A stretch of DNA of 64,000 bases, from NCBI GenBank assembly GCA_050084985.1, contig JBITNC010000002.1, positions 23,498,001 through 23,562,000 of the forward strand, read 5' to 3'. A program made the translations under genes and the position numbers. Under the pieces are notes generated by a model. That model had not been told where the DNA came from. It was given only the letters and a program-made list of their open reading frames with translations, and did not search any database. Positions 34,873 through 47,411 of this stretch are shown one piece after another. This DNA is from Nageia nagi. Its lineage: Eukaryota; Pinophyta. Every line of letters starts with the position of its first letter. Positions within the stretch are counted from its first letter, which is position 1.

Positions 34873-37150
34873 TATCTTAAAAACCTACTTGATAACCTTT
34901 AATAATATATCTTTTGTTCTTACATGAACCTTGAAAGATAGCTAGTAATATCGATGATATTCAATTGACTATGATGAATAAGACCTTAAATTGATTGATG
35001 ATAATGTATTTGATTATCTTAGATTAATTTTTAAAATATGATAGTTGTAGCCCTATCTCCATTATTGTAAATATAGGTATTAGGTTTTCCATATATTCAA
35101 TCTAGGATATTAAAGTAAAATAGAACAATATCTACTATGTCAAATGTTATTCTTAAATCATTCTTCATCTTACCAATTAGATTATAAGTACTACTTATAC
35201 GAAAAAGTATTTACACCTAATTTTAAACACTTTTTGGGCTGAAATTATTTATCACATGATTCTTACAATATTATGATAAATTTTAATGTTATAAATTTTA
35301 TTATTATCATTAAAGGTTCAAATTTAAGTAATATCTTTTGTATGTTTTTCTTTATTTATTTCAAGGCCCATCATTGTTGATGTTACTTACTAATGATGCT
35401 ACATGGTATATGTTGTATCTTTAAAATGGAGAAAAATATTCATGAAATCAACATCAATTCTTCATTTCGATAAGACCATACATATATATACTTTAAAAAA
35501 TAGTTATGCTATCACTTAATTCCACACATCGAAATTGGGATCTATTATACTCAAAAGCTATCTATCATTCTTTCATAATACATAGTATATACAGGACTAG
35601 GCTTACATATGATTATACTAATTTTAGATCTAGGATTAATTAATCTAATTTTAGATGATAAAATGCAACACTAAACTATAATAAAGAATGAAGCAATTAT
35701 ATATAATTTAATTAATAAGAAAAGGTACACAGTTTTTTGTGATCACTCAATAACTAATGGAAGTAAATTAGGATAATACCAATAATAAAATTGAAGTAGT
35801 GGTATGGTTATAACATGACCTAACCTATGAGATGATGGCTAGTAGATGCATACTTGTTACTTACTTGGATGATGAAGATACAATTGAGAAGAAGTATGTG
35901 TACATAATTTTTTAGATCTTATGTCTTAACATGATATCTTGAATGTATCTAACTATTAGTGTTGGTCATAGTATTGGCATTAGGGATCCTAGATATACAA
36001 GTTATTCACTTTGGCACTAATGTCATTGGCTCTTCTTCTAAGATAATGGCAAAGTAAATGATAGCTCTTGAGTGTAACATATTCCAATCTTGATAGGTAA
36101 TGTTGAAGAACACCAATAAGTTTGTGAGAGATATATATAATTGTATAAAGATAAAATCTTGATAGTCTTCCCATTTATATAATTCACAATTTTATAGTTT
36201 AAGGAATATATTTGAATGCACCTTGGAATGTTAGCACTGACGCTAGTGTTCCAACATATTAAATAATAGAATTATATATAATAAGTAACATAGGTAGATC
36301 ATAAGATATATTTGAAATATAACATAATTTAATATTAATCATAACATAATGAGGGTTATGTGACATATAATTTAGCTCAAAAAAGATACCAAATTATGTG
36401 TCAACACATGCCCCACTTTACAAGTTTTAATGAATTAAATTAAAATTAATGCTAGCAAAGTAAAAGAAAAAAAGAAACTTCTTACTTTTTTGTGGATATT
36501 CATAGAATCAATAATTTATTAGTTATGTATGATACCCCCTCTTTACATTGGTTTTTGTTGGAGTGACCAATAAGAAGCAATTTCAAAGAACTTGTGAAAA
36601 ATAGAAATATCCTCAAAAGATCATAAGATTATTATGTATTTCATCTTGGAAAAATAAACATGTAAGAGGAAATATGAAACCACTATAGTACCTAGGAGCT
36701 TTCACTACCCATAGATATGAAAAATTAATACATGATATGTTAATGAAATAAAATCCAAGAAATTAATTATTCATAACAATAATCATAGTGATGGTTATTT
36801 TAAAACTTACCAAAAAGGTGATTATAAAAAAGTATAGAGATTGTTAGTTAAAAACCAATTAAAAAATATTTTCGTAAAGTATTTGTGATGTCATCATCAT
36901 GAACTATATCATTAAAGATATCCTTTACCCTATATACCATCAAGAAGATGTGTACACATTAGTGATGGTTAATTATTTCCCAACCAACAAAGGATGTGAG
37001 CATAAATTGATGTCACAAAGGCAAAATAAAGTGAAAGTTATTAGGATAAATGTAGAAGAAATAGTGAATAGAAACATAAAGAAGGCCATTATATGATTAT
37101 CATAGACAAAAATTTGAACTTGTGATCCTCACCTAGCTAAGCATCGATGG
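34873..37150. other. AT-rich, no gene recognised; possible LTR edge at 36406
   Basis: At 36396-36420 the plus strand reads TGTCAACA followed by 'catgccccactttac'. On the minus strand this is a purine tract (gtaaagtggggcatg) followed by TGTTGACA, the form of a polypurine tract and LTR start. It resembles the proven boundary at 39658. The left LTR edge was not identified. Other open frames here (35989-36174, 36899-37096) lack motifs. Confidence 0.3.
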
Positions 37151-38090
37151 GAAGTGAGACAAGAATGAAATCACATTCATGATTTGAATTATATGGTAAA
37201 GATAAAAATGGAGGAAAAAAGAAGAGTATAGAGAAGAGGGAAATAAACAGTAAAGAGGATCCAAAGAAGGTCACTACTAAGGAAATTCATATTTCTATTA
37301 ATCTTAAGGATGATGAAATAGCACTAAATCTCAATGAGCTAAAAACTAGAGCCACTAAATCCATAATCAGAGGTCAACTACATAGCAAATACTTATTTCA
37401 AAATGCAATAAATAATTTTCAATATGAGAGTGAGGTTAGTTTGAGGCTACTCACTTCGAACTTTTTTATGTTCATTTTTTAAAATATTAATGACTATATA
37501 TGAGTAATGAAGTATAAACTAAAATGGTTCTTTAGGTAAATGGGAATCTATATGCAAAAATGGCCTAAAACATTTAACCCTTGTACTAAGAAGGTAAATG
37601 GGTGTCCATTTTGGATCAATCTATATGGATTACCAATGAAATTATATAGTAAAAAAGGTTTAGTAAATATAGGAAGAGGTATTGGATTATTTCAAGGACT
37701 AGATGATTATACTAAAGAAAATACAAAAACTCAATTTTTATATGAGAAAAGATAGATTAGCTATATGGATGAAATTATCTACTCCATGTCCAAAACTCAT
37801 CTTCCTTTCTTCAAGTTGGGGGTCTTATGTACAAAATATTGAATATGAGAGTTATTCCATTAGGTGCTATTATTGTCAAAAAATAGGCCATTAGATTTAG
37901 AACTACACAAAAAGGAAGAAGACTCAAACCCCAAAGAGCAGACAACTAAGGAAAATTCATCTAAGGAAAATGAGAAAGACTTAAAAGAAGATAATAGAAA
38001 TATGATCTATAAAGAAATTACTAAATCTAAAGATCTATTGGAAAAGAAAGGTGAAGAAAAAAATAAACATTAGAAAATTCAATTCAACAT
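37150..38090 (+). pseudogene. Second LINE ORF1 remnant (DUF4283 and zinc knuckle)
   Basis: The plus strand at 37540-37755 reads KTFNPCTKKVNGCPFWINLY, then GLPMKLYSKKGLVNIGRGIG, the 'P.WV.L..LP.E......L..IG..LG' part of DUF4283. After a one-frame shift it continues LSSSWGSYVQNIEYES and CYYCQKIGH, the start of a CCHC knuckle followed by a Lys/Glu/Asn-rich tail to 38073. The N-terminal half (37260-37480) is partly readable. It differs from the 22.3-kb LINE ORF1, so it is a separate family. No ORF2 follows. Confidence 0.82.
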
Positions 38091-38099
38091 AACTTAAGA

Positions 38100-38497
38100 A
38101 ATAGTATAACAAAATAAAGAAAATTCCAAGAATGGAATGAGAGATGTCATCAAATGTAGAAGTAAGTTGGAGGATCCATGTACAATAAATAGATGCATAA
38201 TAGAGAATATATGAATTAAATGGAGAACAAAACACTTGTTGAAACTCCAACTCAAAATCCCAAGCCATGAGTAGGAGAATTTGTTGTGATAAGGATTTAA
38301 AATTCTAAATTCCAAATTGGGCAGCCCTAGGAATAGTCAAATCACTATGGATGGGAATGAAATTCTATTAGACCTTAGGCGGTAAAGCAAGGGTGGGAGT
38401 TTTAAAAAGTTAAAGTTTGAAATATTGAAACATCTTTAATATCTCATAAATATGATCTATAGATGCTTTATTTTTGTAGTGTGTGTGTGAATGTATA

Positions 38498-38528
<31 letters not shown>

Positions 38529-38740
38529 ATAATATATATACATGATTTATTTTTTATTGTGATAGATATATCTTATAGTTATAAATACATATCATACTTT
38601 GCCATAACTTTTTATAAAAGGTTCTTAGAGACCCTTTCAAAACTTTGGCTTTTTTTTTAATTAATATCAAATTTACCTAAAATTAATAAAAAAGAATAAA
38701 GAATGTGAGCATAGAATATTCAAAGATTAGAAAATATGAG
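38100..38740. other. Non-coding, with a (TA)n microsatellite at 38494-38538
   Basis: Alternating TA of about 45 bp, with one break. No gene recognised around it. Confidence 0.6.
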
Positions 38741-38970
38741 ATTTCATTTCCCATATATTTTTCTTAGGTGTAAGCATCATGAATGATAGGAACTCCTCTT
38801 TCATCATGTAAAGATATATCATTGATAGAGGAACATAAATAAAAGAAGCATTGTAATACCAAGAATTCAATTTATAGAGGAAATCAAATCTTTCATTTCC
38901 CATTGATTTTTCATTAACACAAGAATCATTAATGAAATAAACTCGATCATAGAACATAAAAACTCTCTTC
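38741..38970. repeat. Diverged tandem duplication of about 149 bp
   Basis: 'tttcatttcccat-tatttttc', then 'aag-atcat-aatga-a--aactc', occurs from 38742 and again from 38891. It flanks the left end of the 39-47 kb element and may belong to the element it inserted into. Confidence 0.5.
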
Positions 38971-38973
38971 ATC

Positions 38974-38978
38974 CATAG
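38974..38978. repeat. Target-site duplication, left (CATAG)
   Basis: Matches TATAG at 47412-47416 in four of five bases. A single transition separates them. Confidence 0.75.
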
Positions 38979-39658
38979 TGTAGACCCTAAATAATGCAAT
39001 AGTGTAATTAATTAGGGAAATTAAAACATGCACTATTTGGTCTATTAAAGTTGATATAAAGCAAGAATATCACAATACATGATTAAGAATATAGGTTCAT
39101 TTCATTAATATGCATATTCAACTGATCAAGGAAAGGCATACATCAAGAACAAACAATATCATATACACAAGTATGGCACTAGTGTCCTAGTAATAGTACA
39201 TCATCAACGTCATGTTAATGGTCAAATTAAAAATATGACAAAAGATGAAATGATAAGAGAACAAATGATTTATCAATATAATGAAAGTATTATAATTCTT
39301 AAGATAAGATATTCGCTTGTTACAGATAAGAAGACCTTGCAAAGATTTACTTTGCAAATGATGTTTGAGTCCTTAATTCTCTATCTGATCTTAGTTGATA
39401 GAAGCCTTGGGTCTTTTGTAATCTACCCCTTGTATAGTCTCCTCTTGATAATAATCCCATCCTTTATCTTTGTATGTCTTTAATGCCTTTATATAGGGAT
39501 GCTTCTATTATAGGATTTCACCCCTTGTATAATCCACAAGGGTCAAATATATGGCCTGCACCTATTTTATACATTTTAAATCCTTTTTTAAATAATATAT
39601 TGTTAAGGGATTAAAATGATTTATTAAGTACATAAAGATTCATTATGAGGTATCTACA
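38979..39658 (-). repeat. 3' LTR of the 39-47 kb element
   Basis: 680 bp. The plus-strand edges are TGTAGACCC and TATCTACA, with a 6-bp terminal inverted repeat (TGTAGA/TCTACA). It aligns end to end with 46730-47411, sharing 'taccccttg', 'ctcctcttgataataatccca', 'tatagggatgcttctattata' and 'gtataatccacaagggtcaaat'. Confidence 0.96.
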
Positions 39659-39674
39659 TTTGCCCCTCTTTGGA
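39659..39674 (-). promoter_or_regulatory. Polypurine tract (plus-strand primer)
   Basis: The minus strand reads AAAGAGGGGCAAA directly before the LTR start TGTAGATAC. It fixes the element's orientation as minus. Confidence 0.85.
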
Positions 39675-40094
39675 TGTATGATTGAAGCAATGAAATTACA
39701 TGTCTAAAGAAGAAATGTAGCCAAGATATAGAAGAAATGTTTTGGATCTTTTTGCTAATGCTATATTTTGCTAATGATGAATGGTTGATGTTGAGGGACC
39801 TTGTGTTCCCCCCCTTTTAACTTGGATGCCCTAGGAAAGATCGTTGAGTTGAGTAGCCAAGGAAAAAGCTCCTAAAGAAGTTATCTTCAAGAATACTGTT
39901 TAGATGATGTTTGGATGACTACAAAAATTCATATCCAAGGTTGGAGATGGAAGACATGATTTGCCTCCCTTATACTATTTCAATCATAAATATGGTCATT
40001 CTATTGTGTTTGATACTCAAGAACCATTTGTACTTACATTCATGCCTCAAAATAGAGAGGTTATGCTTTTGATTTGGTGGAAATAATAATGAAA

Positions 40095-40745
40095 TGTATG
40101 CCACTGAGGATGTAATAGACTATGAGCATAGTGTTGGCACCTTGGTTTTGACTATAATTTTCTTCTATTTTGCTAAATCTATGTACCTACAATGAAATGT
40201 CAATCATAAAATAATGATGGATGCATAGTAAGTTATTTCATCCATTGGAGATGATCCAATGTCAACATCTTATGCATGGCTACATCATCAATTTTTTTTA
40301 AGTGAGTGAACTCTCACTAGCTATATCCAAATATAGTATGCTTTGGATGAGTTCAAAAAAAAAACCATGAAGATACATAGCAAAATGTATCATCCATTAG
40401 AGATAACCCAATGTCAAAAATTGCTCATAGTTGCATCATCAGTTTAATTTTAATTGAGTGAACTCTCACAAGCTATATCATTAGTCATCAATGATCATGC
40501 ATTTTTATGTCCATGATCTAAAGATGGTATGCTTTAGATGGTTTCAAAGCAAAAACCATGTAGATACACAACAAAATGTATCCTCCATTGGAGATGATCC
40601 AATGTTAACAAATTGCTCATGGTTGCATCATCAATTTACTTTTAAGTGAGTGAACTCTCACTAGCTATATCGATGGTCATCAATTATCATGGGTTTTGAT
40701 GTCCATGATTCAAAGACATTATCCATGTGAAGCAAGGATGAAATA
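40095..40745. repeat. Tandem repeats, about 150-190 bp, three units
   Basis: 'catccatt-gagat-a-ccaatgt' recurs at 40239, 40391 and 40582, each followed by 'ttgc-catcatcaatttaa-ttttaa-tgagtgaactctcac-agctatat'. The second and third units have an extra 'ggtcatcaat-atcatg' segment. It lies in the element's 3' untranslated region. Confidence 0.88.
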
Positions 40746-41519
40746 AATATAATATATCATAATATGCTGAGCTAGAATGATGAAATTTCATGATATCCAA
40801 ATCTATATAGGTCTAGAAGCTTGAGTTTAATTCAAGAAAGTCATCCAATTTAGTAGTACCTTCATATGTCACCAAATATTGCAAATATCATAGGCTTGTA
40901 GCTTCCTAGGAACAACGTTCTTGAATATATAACTTCACCCTACCAAATGAATAAAATCAAGTATACATAATCCGATTTTGTTTTTAATTGTATATCATAA
41001 ACAAGTATCCATTATCATATGAAAAACTAGCAATTGATGAAAATGAACTAGGCACATTGGAAACTCATCTAAATAACAAATTAGCATGCTATTGGTGTCC
41101 TAAACCTAGTATAAATTTTAATGAAAAACACAAATGAAGTAATCTTTACTTGAGACATGCAAGCATCATTCAAATAAATTCTAAGCATAAATTAGATCCA
41201 AATTTCATCAATAGCACACACAAATCAAAGAAATAGACATCATCAATGTCATGCAAATGGTAATTTTTAGTATTCAAAAAAGGATGGGAGGGATTTAAAA
41301 TTTTTAAAAGTCTAATAAGCCCTCCACATAAGGATTAAGGAACTATATGTAAAAAAAGAAGAAATGCTCTAATTTAAAGCCCTAAATTCAACTTATAAAA
41401 TCATTTTTTTTGTAAAAATAGGTGATTTTGAACTTGATGCCTTTGTCATTTAGAGCTTTGATAAGTAGGCATTAACTTCCTTGCTAAACCAGCTGAGTTT
41501 ACCACCCTACTAGCAACAT

Positions 41520-43390
41520 TGCACTATTGAAGCATCCATTCCATTGATAATTTTAGTACATCAAGTGGGAGGATTTTCATAGAGAATCTAAGATTGTGTA
41601 GTGATGGCTACCATCAATTAGAGGAGTATCCAATGGTTGATTACGGGAAGGATAGGTCATCTAGTAGAGTATCTCCCTAGTCTACTAGTCAAGCATGTGA
41701 TAAGTAGATTCAAAATTGAAACATTATATTTTTATCATCCATAAGTGGAGAGGATGGAATAACAGACCCAAGCATTACCTTCCAAGATCATAAGGGGTTG
41801 ATTTGGGGTAGGCCTATGAGGATTACAACTTTAGATTTTGCCCGAGCCTTCTTATGAACTCAATAATCAAATGATATTTTAGACCAATATAGGTTAGGTG
41901 ATCTTGCATATGTGAGGATAGTATAGATAGATACTCCACTTATCACTGCATTAGCTAAGAGATGGGATCAGGATTGTTGCTCATTTCACCTTCCCATGAG
42001 TGAAATGATAGTAACTCTAGAGGATGTGTATCAGATCTAGGTTATACCCATCAAGGGTGGCTTGGTATATCAACATCTGATGGGGGATGATAACACTCAT
42101 GGGGTTGAGTGTTTATGGTTGATTGGATTAGATGACCATGATTGGGATCATTAGTTGGTGTAACTCGTAGAAGGCTATAGGTATACTAGAGTAGGGAGAT
42201 ACCTAAGGCTACATGTGGCTACTATTATTACCATCTATCTATATCCTAACAAAAGCCATTTGACTTTTTCTCTTAGGATGACATGGATAGTAAGAGGGAT
42301 ATGCACTCGAGGGTGATAATTTGCATGGGGTCCAGTAGTATTGGCAAAGCTTTATAGGGATTTGTATTCATTCATCAATGTTCATAAGGTCAATGTGATG
42401 TTTGCTCATGCTAATCTTCTAGAGGTCTAGACCTATGAGCACATCTCATTTATTAGGCCAATGGGATTGCAAAGGGTGAGATATGACCTAATAGACATGG
42501 TTCTAATGTGCTAAAATGGCTTGTTGGGTGGATATAGGCCTCTCAATCCATGGAGGTAAAGAGGAGAGACATAGAGAGCCTCTAGGAGCAGACATTATAT
42601 GGGTGTGCCATGCTGATTATGTGTGGTATGAGGATGTTCATCATTTTGCATGGGTGAGGCAAACCCACTTCTTCCATACCAGGTAGAAGATTATGGAGCC
42701 ATATCATCCAAAGTAGGTGTTGAGATAGTTTAGGATACAACAACTAATCCTAGTAATGCCCCCATTATATCGATGGTATACAATGGAGAGAGACATTTCT
42801 AATGATGCCCAAGATATGCTAGTATGGATGGTAGAGTGGCTAAATTCGTTGATAGAATATGTTACTATGGAGGTAGCCATGGCTCTTAAGGTTGCCCCCA
42901 GTTATGTGGCATGGTGGAAGCTATGCATCTAGGCTCTTTAGGCTTGGATGAGTCAGATAGTGGGAGTGATGATGTGGTAAGACCACCATCAGAGGAGGAG
43001 GATCACATGAATGTAGATAATAATATCCATGATGGGCCTCCACCCGTATAGGGACTAGAGATGCTAGCAATAATTTTCCCCACTTAAGGTAAGAAAGATT
43101 ATACTCATAGTGTTTCATGATTTTGAAATTTTAAATGTAGCTAATGAAAGACTAACTAACATTATATATGATATAAAAGGGATGTTAGATGCATAGGTAG
43201 TAGCCATGGAGTCTAAGCTAGCTAGATTGAGATCAATGGAGGCCGAATTGACACATCTTCAACCATTAGTGATAGAGTTGGCTATGATGAGGGCTACACT
43301 TATGATGCAAGATGCAAAGGTGGCTTCACTATCCCAAATAGTGAAGGATCTCCAAGATAGGCTCACCATGCCACCACTAGATCAGTAGTG
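41520..43390 (+). pseudogene. Plant mobile domain (MAIN/MAIL-like, PMD-C type) ORF, antisense to its host element
   Basis: Plus-strand frames contain the plant mobile domain order. LITALAKRWDQD (about 41945) comes first, then CSFHLPMSEMIVTLEDVYQI, matching 'WDPETHTFHLP.GEMT.TLEDV..LLGLPV.G'. 'RYLRLHVATIITIYLYPNKS' follows, matching 'RAYLLYLLG..LFPD.S'. Next come WGPVVLAKLYRDLY, matching 'SWGSAVLAYLYR.L', and YEHISFIRP, matching 'WAWERF...RP'. Near 42640, WVRQTHFFHT resembles the later domain part. A coiled-coil-like tail is open at 43206-43388 (MESKLARLRSMEAELTHLQP). Stops and several frameshifts make it a pseudogene. Such domains occur in plant nuclear silencing proteins and in gypsy and MULE elements. 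Confidence 0.87.
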
Positions 43391-44530
43391 GGCATTCATG
43401 CAAAATTATCATAATCAAATTATAGCTTAGGATCTAGAGATATCTAGACTAGGGGCCAAGTATATGAGGTCCAAGACACTTTTGGAGACTCATGGACTCA
43501 CAATGAGTGATATATTTGGTGGAGTCTCCATATCTAGAGCTAGTGGTAGTGGAAGGAGAGTATGATTTAGTAGTGAGACATCTAGTAGTGGTTCTAGTGC
43601 CCACCCATAATGGTGGATGATGTAGGGCTAAGACCTATGTATACCTATTTTGTATAAAATTTTAACTTTGATATATATATATATATATATATATGATCCA
43701 TTCGATGGACTCAATACTCTATGTTTTTTTATCTTTGTGTTATATTTGAATGGTTGATATTAGACACACACATAGGCACAATGAACTCTTAAAATTGACT
43801 TATTAATAGTAAAACATTCTAAACATGCACATATTATCTTGTGTACAATTGATAACAACCATAAGACATACACACAAACTGAAATGACACATAACTTCAA
43901 GGAACCAAGATACCTTGGAGAAACTAGTAAAGGTTAGGAGGGTGTATGTGAGTATAGATATTATAGCACAACATCCAAGATCAACTTAGAGGCTAAGGCA
44001 CATTGTTTAGAATGATAAAAAGTGGATTTTAAACATTATATCTTGGAAAAACCATGATGTTGATGCCTTGACATAGAGATAGAAAGGCATTAGCACCATG
44101 CACAAAGAGGAGTTGGATCCCCAAGTTATGGACATAGGAAGAAAATATGGATACAAAGAAGAAAAATTACTAGACTAGTGAACACATAGAATAGGAAAGC
44201 AAAAGGATACAAAAACACCCTAGCTACTAATATACATTGATTATGATGTCAAAAAGAGATCAAGTAATAACTTTTTATACTTGGGGAGTTTTTGTCACCC
44301 AAATACACTTTATAGAGGTAGGGAAAAAAGAGACACTTTTGTAATAGTCACCCCCACATCGTTGGTGCTTTGAAAGCAAGAATGCATGTTGTTGGCATTG
44401 CCCCTTTTGATTCCATTCCTATTCTTGTTTGGAGAAGGATTCCTATATGCATGAATGTTAGATAAAAAAGAATATAAATTACAAGAAATACTTACTATAC
44501 CAATGCACCTTCAAGATTATGAAGATGGTA
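43391..44530. other. Interior of the element without recognised genes; (TA)n at 43671-43694
   Basis: This lies between the antisense ORF and gag. Pol would be expected here in an autonomous element. No RT, integrase or protease motif was seen on either strand. Confidence 0.5.
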
Positions 44531-44534
44531 GGGG

Positions 44535-46665
44535 ATTATTGAATACCCCTAGCTATACATTATCTAGATAAGGTTATAGGTCCTATCTATGTAGCTAGTT
44601 TTTTATCCATCTTGATTGCTCCATTATCAAGGAAATCCTATATAAGGTTATGAAGTGTCATGCCATCTTGGGTTATATGACCTAGTACCCTTTGATAATT
44701 GTAAAATTACTCATAGTGAAAAGTTTTAGACACACTATTAGTAAACTTAGGCTCAATAATAGGAGATAATTTGATCAGTTCCTCATCTAATAATACATTC
44801 AAAATATTATAAATAGTATTAGTCAAGGAATATATTGGCAAGTATATTTGGGTGGAGAATTACCTCATTTTTTATGGAAACATGATTTGCTTCAACCTTG
44901 GTTTTATTTTAAGTAATAGGTTTTGTAGGTCAAGTATGCTCAACATATTTCATGGCACTAAAATTTTTAATGGATGGTTCCTTTTTAGTAATAGTGTTAA
45001 TCATATCTCTTAAATACATATCATGATTAGAGATGAAAAATATCTTATATATAGGAAAGAGACCATTCACAAAAATATTCTTGAGTTCATCTTCATCCAT
45101 GGTGAGTTTATTAGCATTTTGTTTGCATATCTTTACAAAATCCTTCATTGATTGGTTAGGGAGCTATTTAATTTTACACAAGTCCTTAAAATAGACCTTC
45201 TTAGTAATGTTATAACCATAATCATGCAAAAATATGCAAATCAAATCTCATACCTATCAATGCTACTTTTGGGAAGCCAAAAGTACCATTTTAGAGCGTC
45301 ATCCTTCAAACTGTAAGAAATAACTTAGCCAACAAATCTTGATCATGCATATATCTAATAGCTTATTTATGAAATTTATGAACATGCATCCTAGGATCCT
45401 ATATACCATAAAACTTAGTAAATTTAACACTCTTTTTTCCCAAGGATTATTTTTGCAAGAATTCTAGCAGTGAGGGGTCTTTTTAAACATGAAAGGAAAT
45501 CATCCTCATTACTCACCATGTTGTTAAACCCTACATTGGTCTTTGGGGATGGTGGTGGGGAAGGAGGAGTTTGTTGTGCATTATTTGATGTTTGAAGTGG
45601 AATGTTTTTCAAAATAGCAAACTCAGTAGTATGATAAACCCTATCCTAGTCAATTTCATGCAATACCCCTACCAAGATTTCCAATTATTCATATGGAGGT
45701 TATTTATACCAATCAATGTTTTCTTGGATATCCATAATGATACCTACCTTAATCTCATGCTCCTTGGGAGTCCAAATTTGTTGTAGCTTAAAGGCTTCTC
45801 TAATAACTTTATTAAGTTGCTACTTAATGGAGTTTTAATTTTATCATTAGGTAAAAGAACTTAACCCTTACCTTTCTTCTCTTGATCGAAGTAATATGGA
45901 TTAAGCATCAAATTTCTGTAAGATTCTTTGTCCTCATACTCAGGTTCTAAATGGTCATCACTTTCAAAAATATTACCCTCATGCAATGGTTGTTCCAACT
46001 TAGCATCAAGCTCTGGTTCGAACTCTACTCTGTTAGGATATACACCACCCAAATCATGGTGATAATCGATCACATTGCTTGCACCATGCATTTCATGTGT
46101 AGGTTGGAGATGTTTTGATGATTTCTCATAATGAAACAAGCTATCTTTATATTCTATAGTTTCTAACTAGTTATCAACCAAATTTGCATTTGCAAGAAGT
46201 GCCACCACAACAAAAACATTATTATGAATAAAAAAATGTAGCCTTTCTTTATTAGATAACACATGTTTAATGGATCAAGCATTATAAGGAATCCTATCAA
46301 GATCCAATAGTTCATCATGAATAGAAGGTTTTGGATGAGGAGACAAATTATCCTAGTTGCTAGGATCAAGACTAGCATAGCGATTAGGATTCTCTCCAAT
46401 AATAGATATTCATTTACTAGAATATGAAGATTTAAAATCCCATATGGTCCTAAGAGGAGGTATTTGAATAGATAATTTAAGATTAATTTGAAGACCTCTC
46501 CTAACCTCCAAAAATTTTACTTTGTATTTAGATACTATAGGGTTATTTGGGTTAAGATCCATCTATGGGATATAAGCAGAACAAGCCCTAGTTTTATCTT
46601 GCTCTTTGGATACTATTTGGAGCACTTCCTCTATGGAGAGAAAAAGTAGAAAAAATGGATTCATG
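44535..46665 (-). pseudogene. Gag of the 39-47 kb element
   Basis: Gag forms the virus-like particle that packages element RNA. On the minus strand from about 46660 it reads KVKFLEVRRGLQINLKL (46520), with an acidic segment open at 46139-45861. The core follows: YSLKDDALKWYFWLPKSS (45270), matching 'FSLKD.A..WL..LP..SI', then MKDFVKICKQNANKLTMDED and LKNIFVNGLFPIYK at 45148-45020, matching 'E.WERFK.L..KCP...........FY.GL'. A Gly/His segment near 44680 (VLGHITQDGMTLHNLI) resembles the region after a gag zinc knuckle. Frames at 45612-45424 carry a Pro-rich linker. There are many stops. Confidence 0.82.
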
Positions 46666-46711
46666 ACTTTATAGAAGGATTTTTCCCTAGAAAAAGACCT
46701 AGGTGTGTAAG

Positions 46712-46729
46712 ATTATTGGGTTTACCAAA
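46712..46729 (-). promoter_or_regulatory. Candidate primer-binding site
   Basis: The minus strand next to the 5' LTR reads TTTGGTAAACCCAATA. The TGG start, complementary to a tRNA CCA end, is as expected. The tRNA is not identified. Confidence 0.45.
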
Positions 46730-47411
46730 TGTAGACCCTAAATAATGCAATAATATAATTATTTAGGGGAATTAACACATGAACTATTTGTTCTATTATT
46801 TAGTTGACATAAAGTAAGAATATAAAAATAGATGATTAAACATACAAGTTCATTTCATTAATATGCATATTCAATTGGTCAAGGAAAGGCATACATCAAG
46901 AACAAGCAATATCATATACACTAGTAAGCATTGATGCCCTAGTAATAGTACATCATCTATGTCATGTTAATAATCAAATTAAAGATGTGATGAAAGATAA
47001 AATGATAAGCAAATGAATTATTGATCAATATAATGAAAGTATTATAATTCTTGAGATAAGAGATTCACTTGTTACAAATAAGAAGACCTTGTAAAGGTTT
47101 ACTTTGCAAATGATGTTCGAGTCCATAATTCTCTATCCAATCTTTAGTTAATAAAAGCATTGGGTCTTTTGTAATCTACCCCTTGCTTGTCTCCTCTTGA
47201 TAATAATCCCATATTCTATATTTGTATATCTTTAATGCCTTTTATATAGGGATGCTTCTATTATACAGTTTGACCCCTTGTATAATCCACAAGGGTCAAA
47301 TTTATGGCCCACATCTCTTTTATACATTTTAAATCCCTTTTCAAATAATACATTTTTAAGGGATTAAAATGATTTATTAAATATATAAAGGTTCACTTTG
47401 ATGCATCTACA
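46730..47411 (-). repeat. 5' LTR of the 39-47 kb element
   Basis: 682 bp. The edges are TGTAGACCC and CATCTACA. Collinear with the 38979-39658 LTR, with scattered substitutions and small indels, so the insertion is old but the pair is unambiguous. Confidence 0.96.

Larger units (their letters stand above)
38979..47411 (-). mobile_element. Complete non-autonomous gypsy-type LTR element with gag and an antisense plant-mobile-domain ORF
   Basis: 8,433 bp between a (C/T)ATAG target duplication. It has two LTRs of about 680 bp, a polypurine tract at the left inner edge (so the element lies on the minus strand), and gag on the minus strand. A plus-strand plant mobile domain ORF (so antisense to the element) lies between gag and the 3' LTR, with tandem repeats beyond it. 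No protease, RT, RNase H or integrase motif was found in the 7-kb interior. Known gypsy families of the Tat lineage carry antisense extra ORFs of this kind near their 3' LTR, and gag-only elements are known as TR-GAGs. Assignment to either is inference. Confidence 0.87.

Noticed and set aside
38727-38999. 90-residue minus-strand open frame
   Set aside because: It crosses the left edge of the LTR element and a diverged tandem duplication, and has no motif.
39235-39483. 82-residue open frame on plus
   Set aside because: It lies wholly inside the 3' LTR of the gag-only element and is broken in the sister LTR.
40095-40745. Possible array of short regulatory operators
   Set aside because: The repeat units are 150-190 bp with unequal length and sit in an element 3' region, so tandem duplication explains them.
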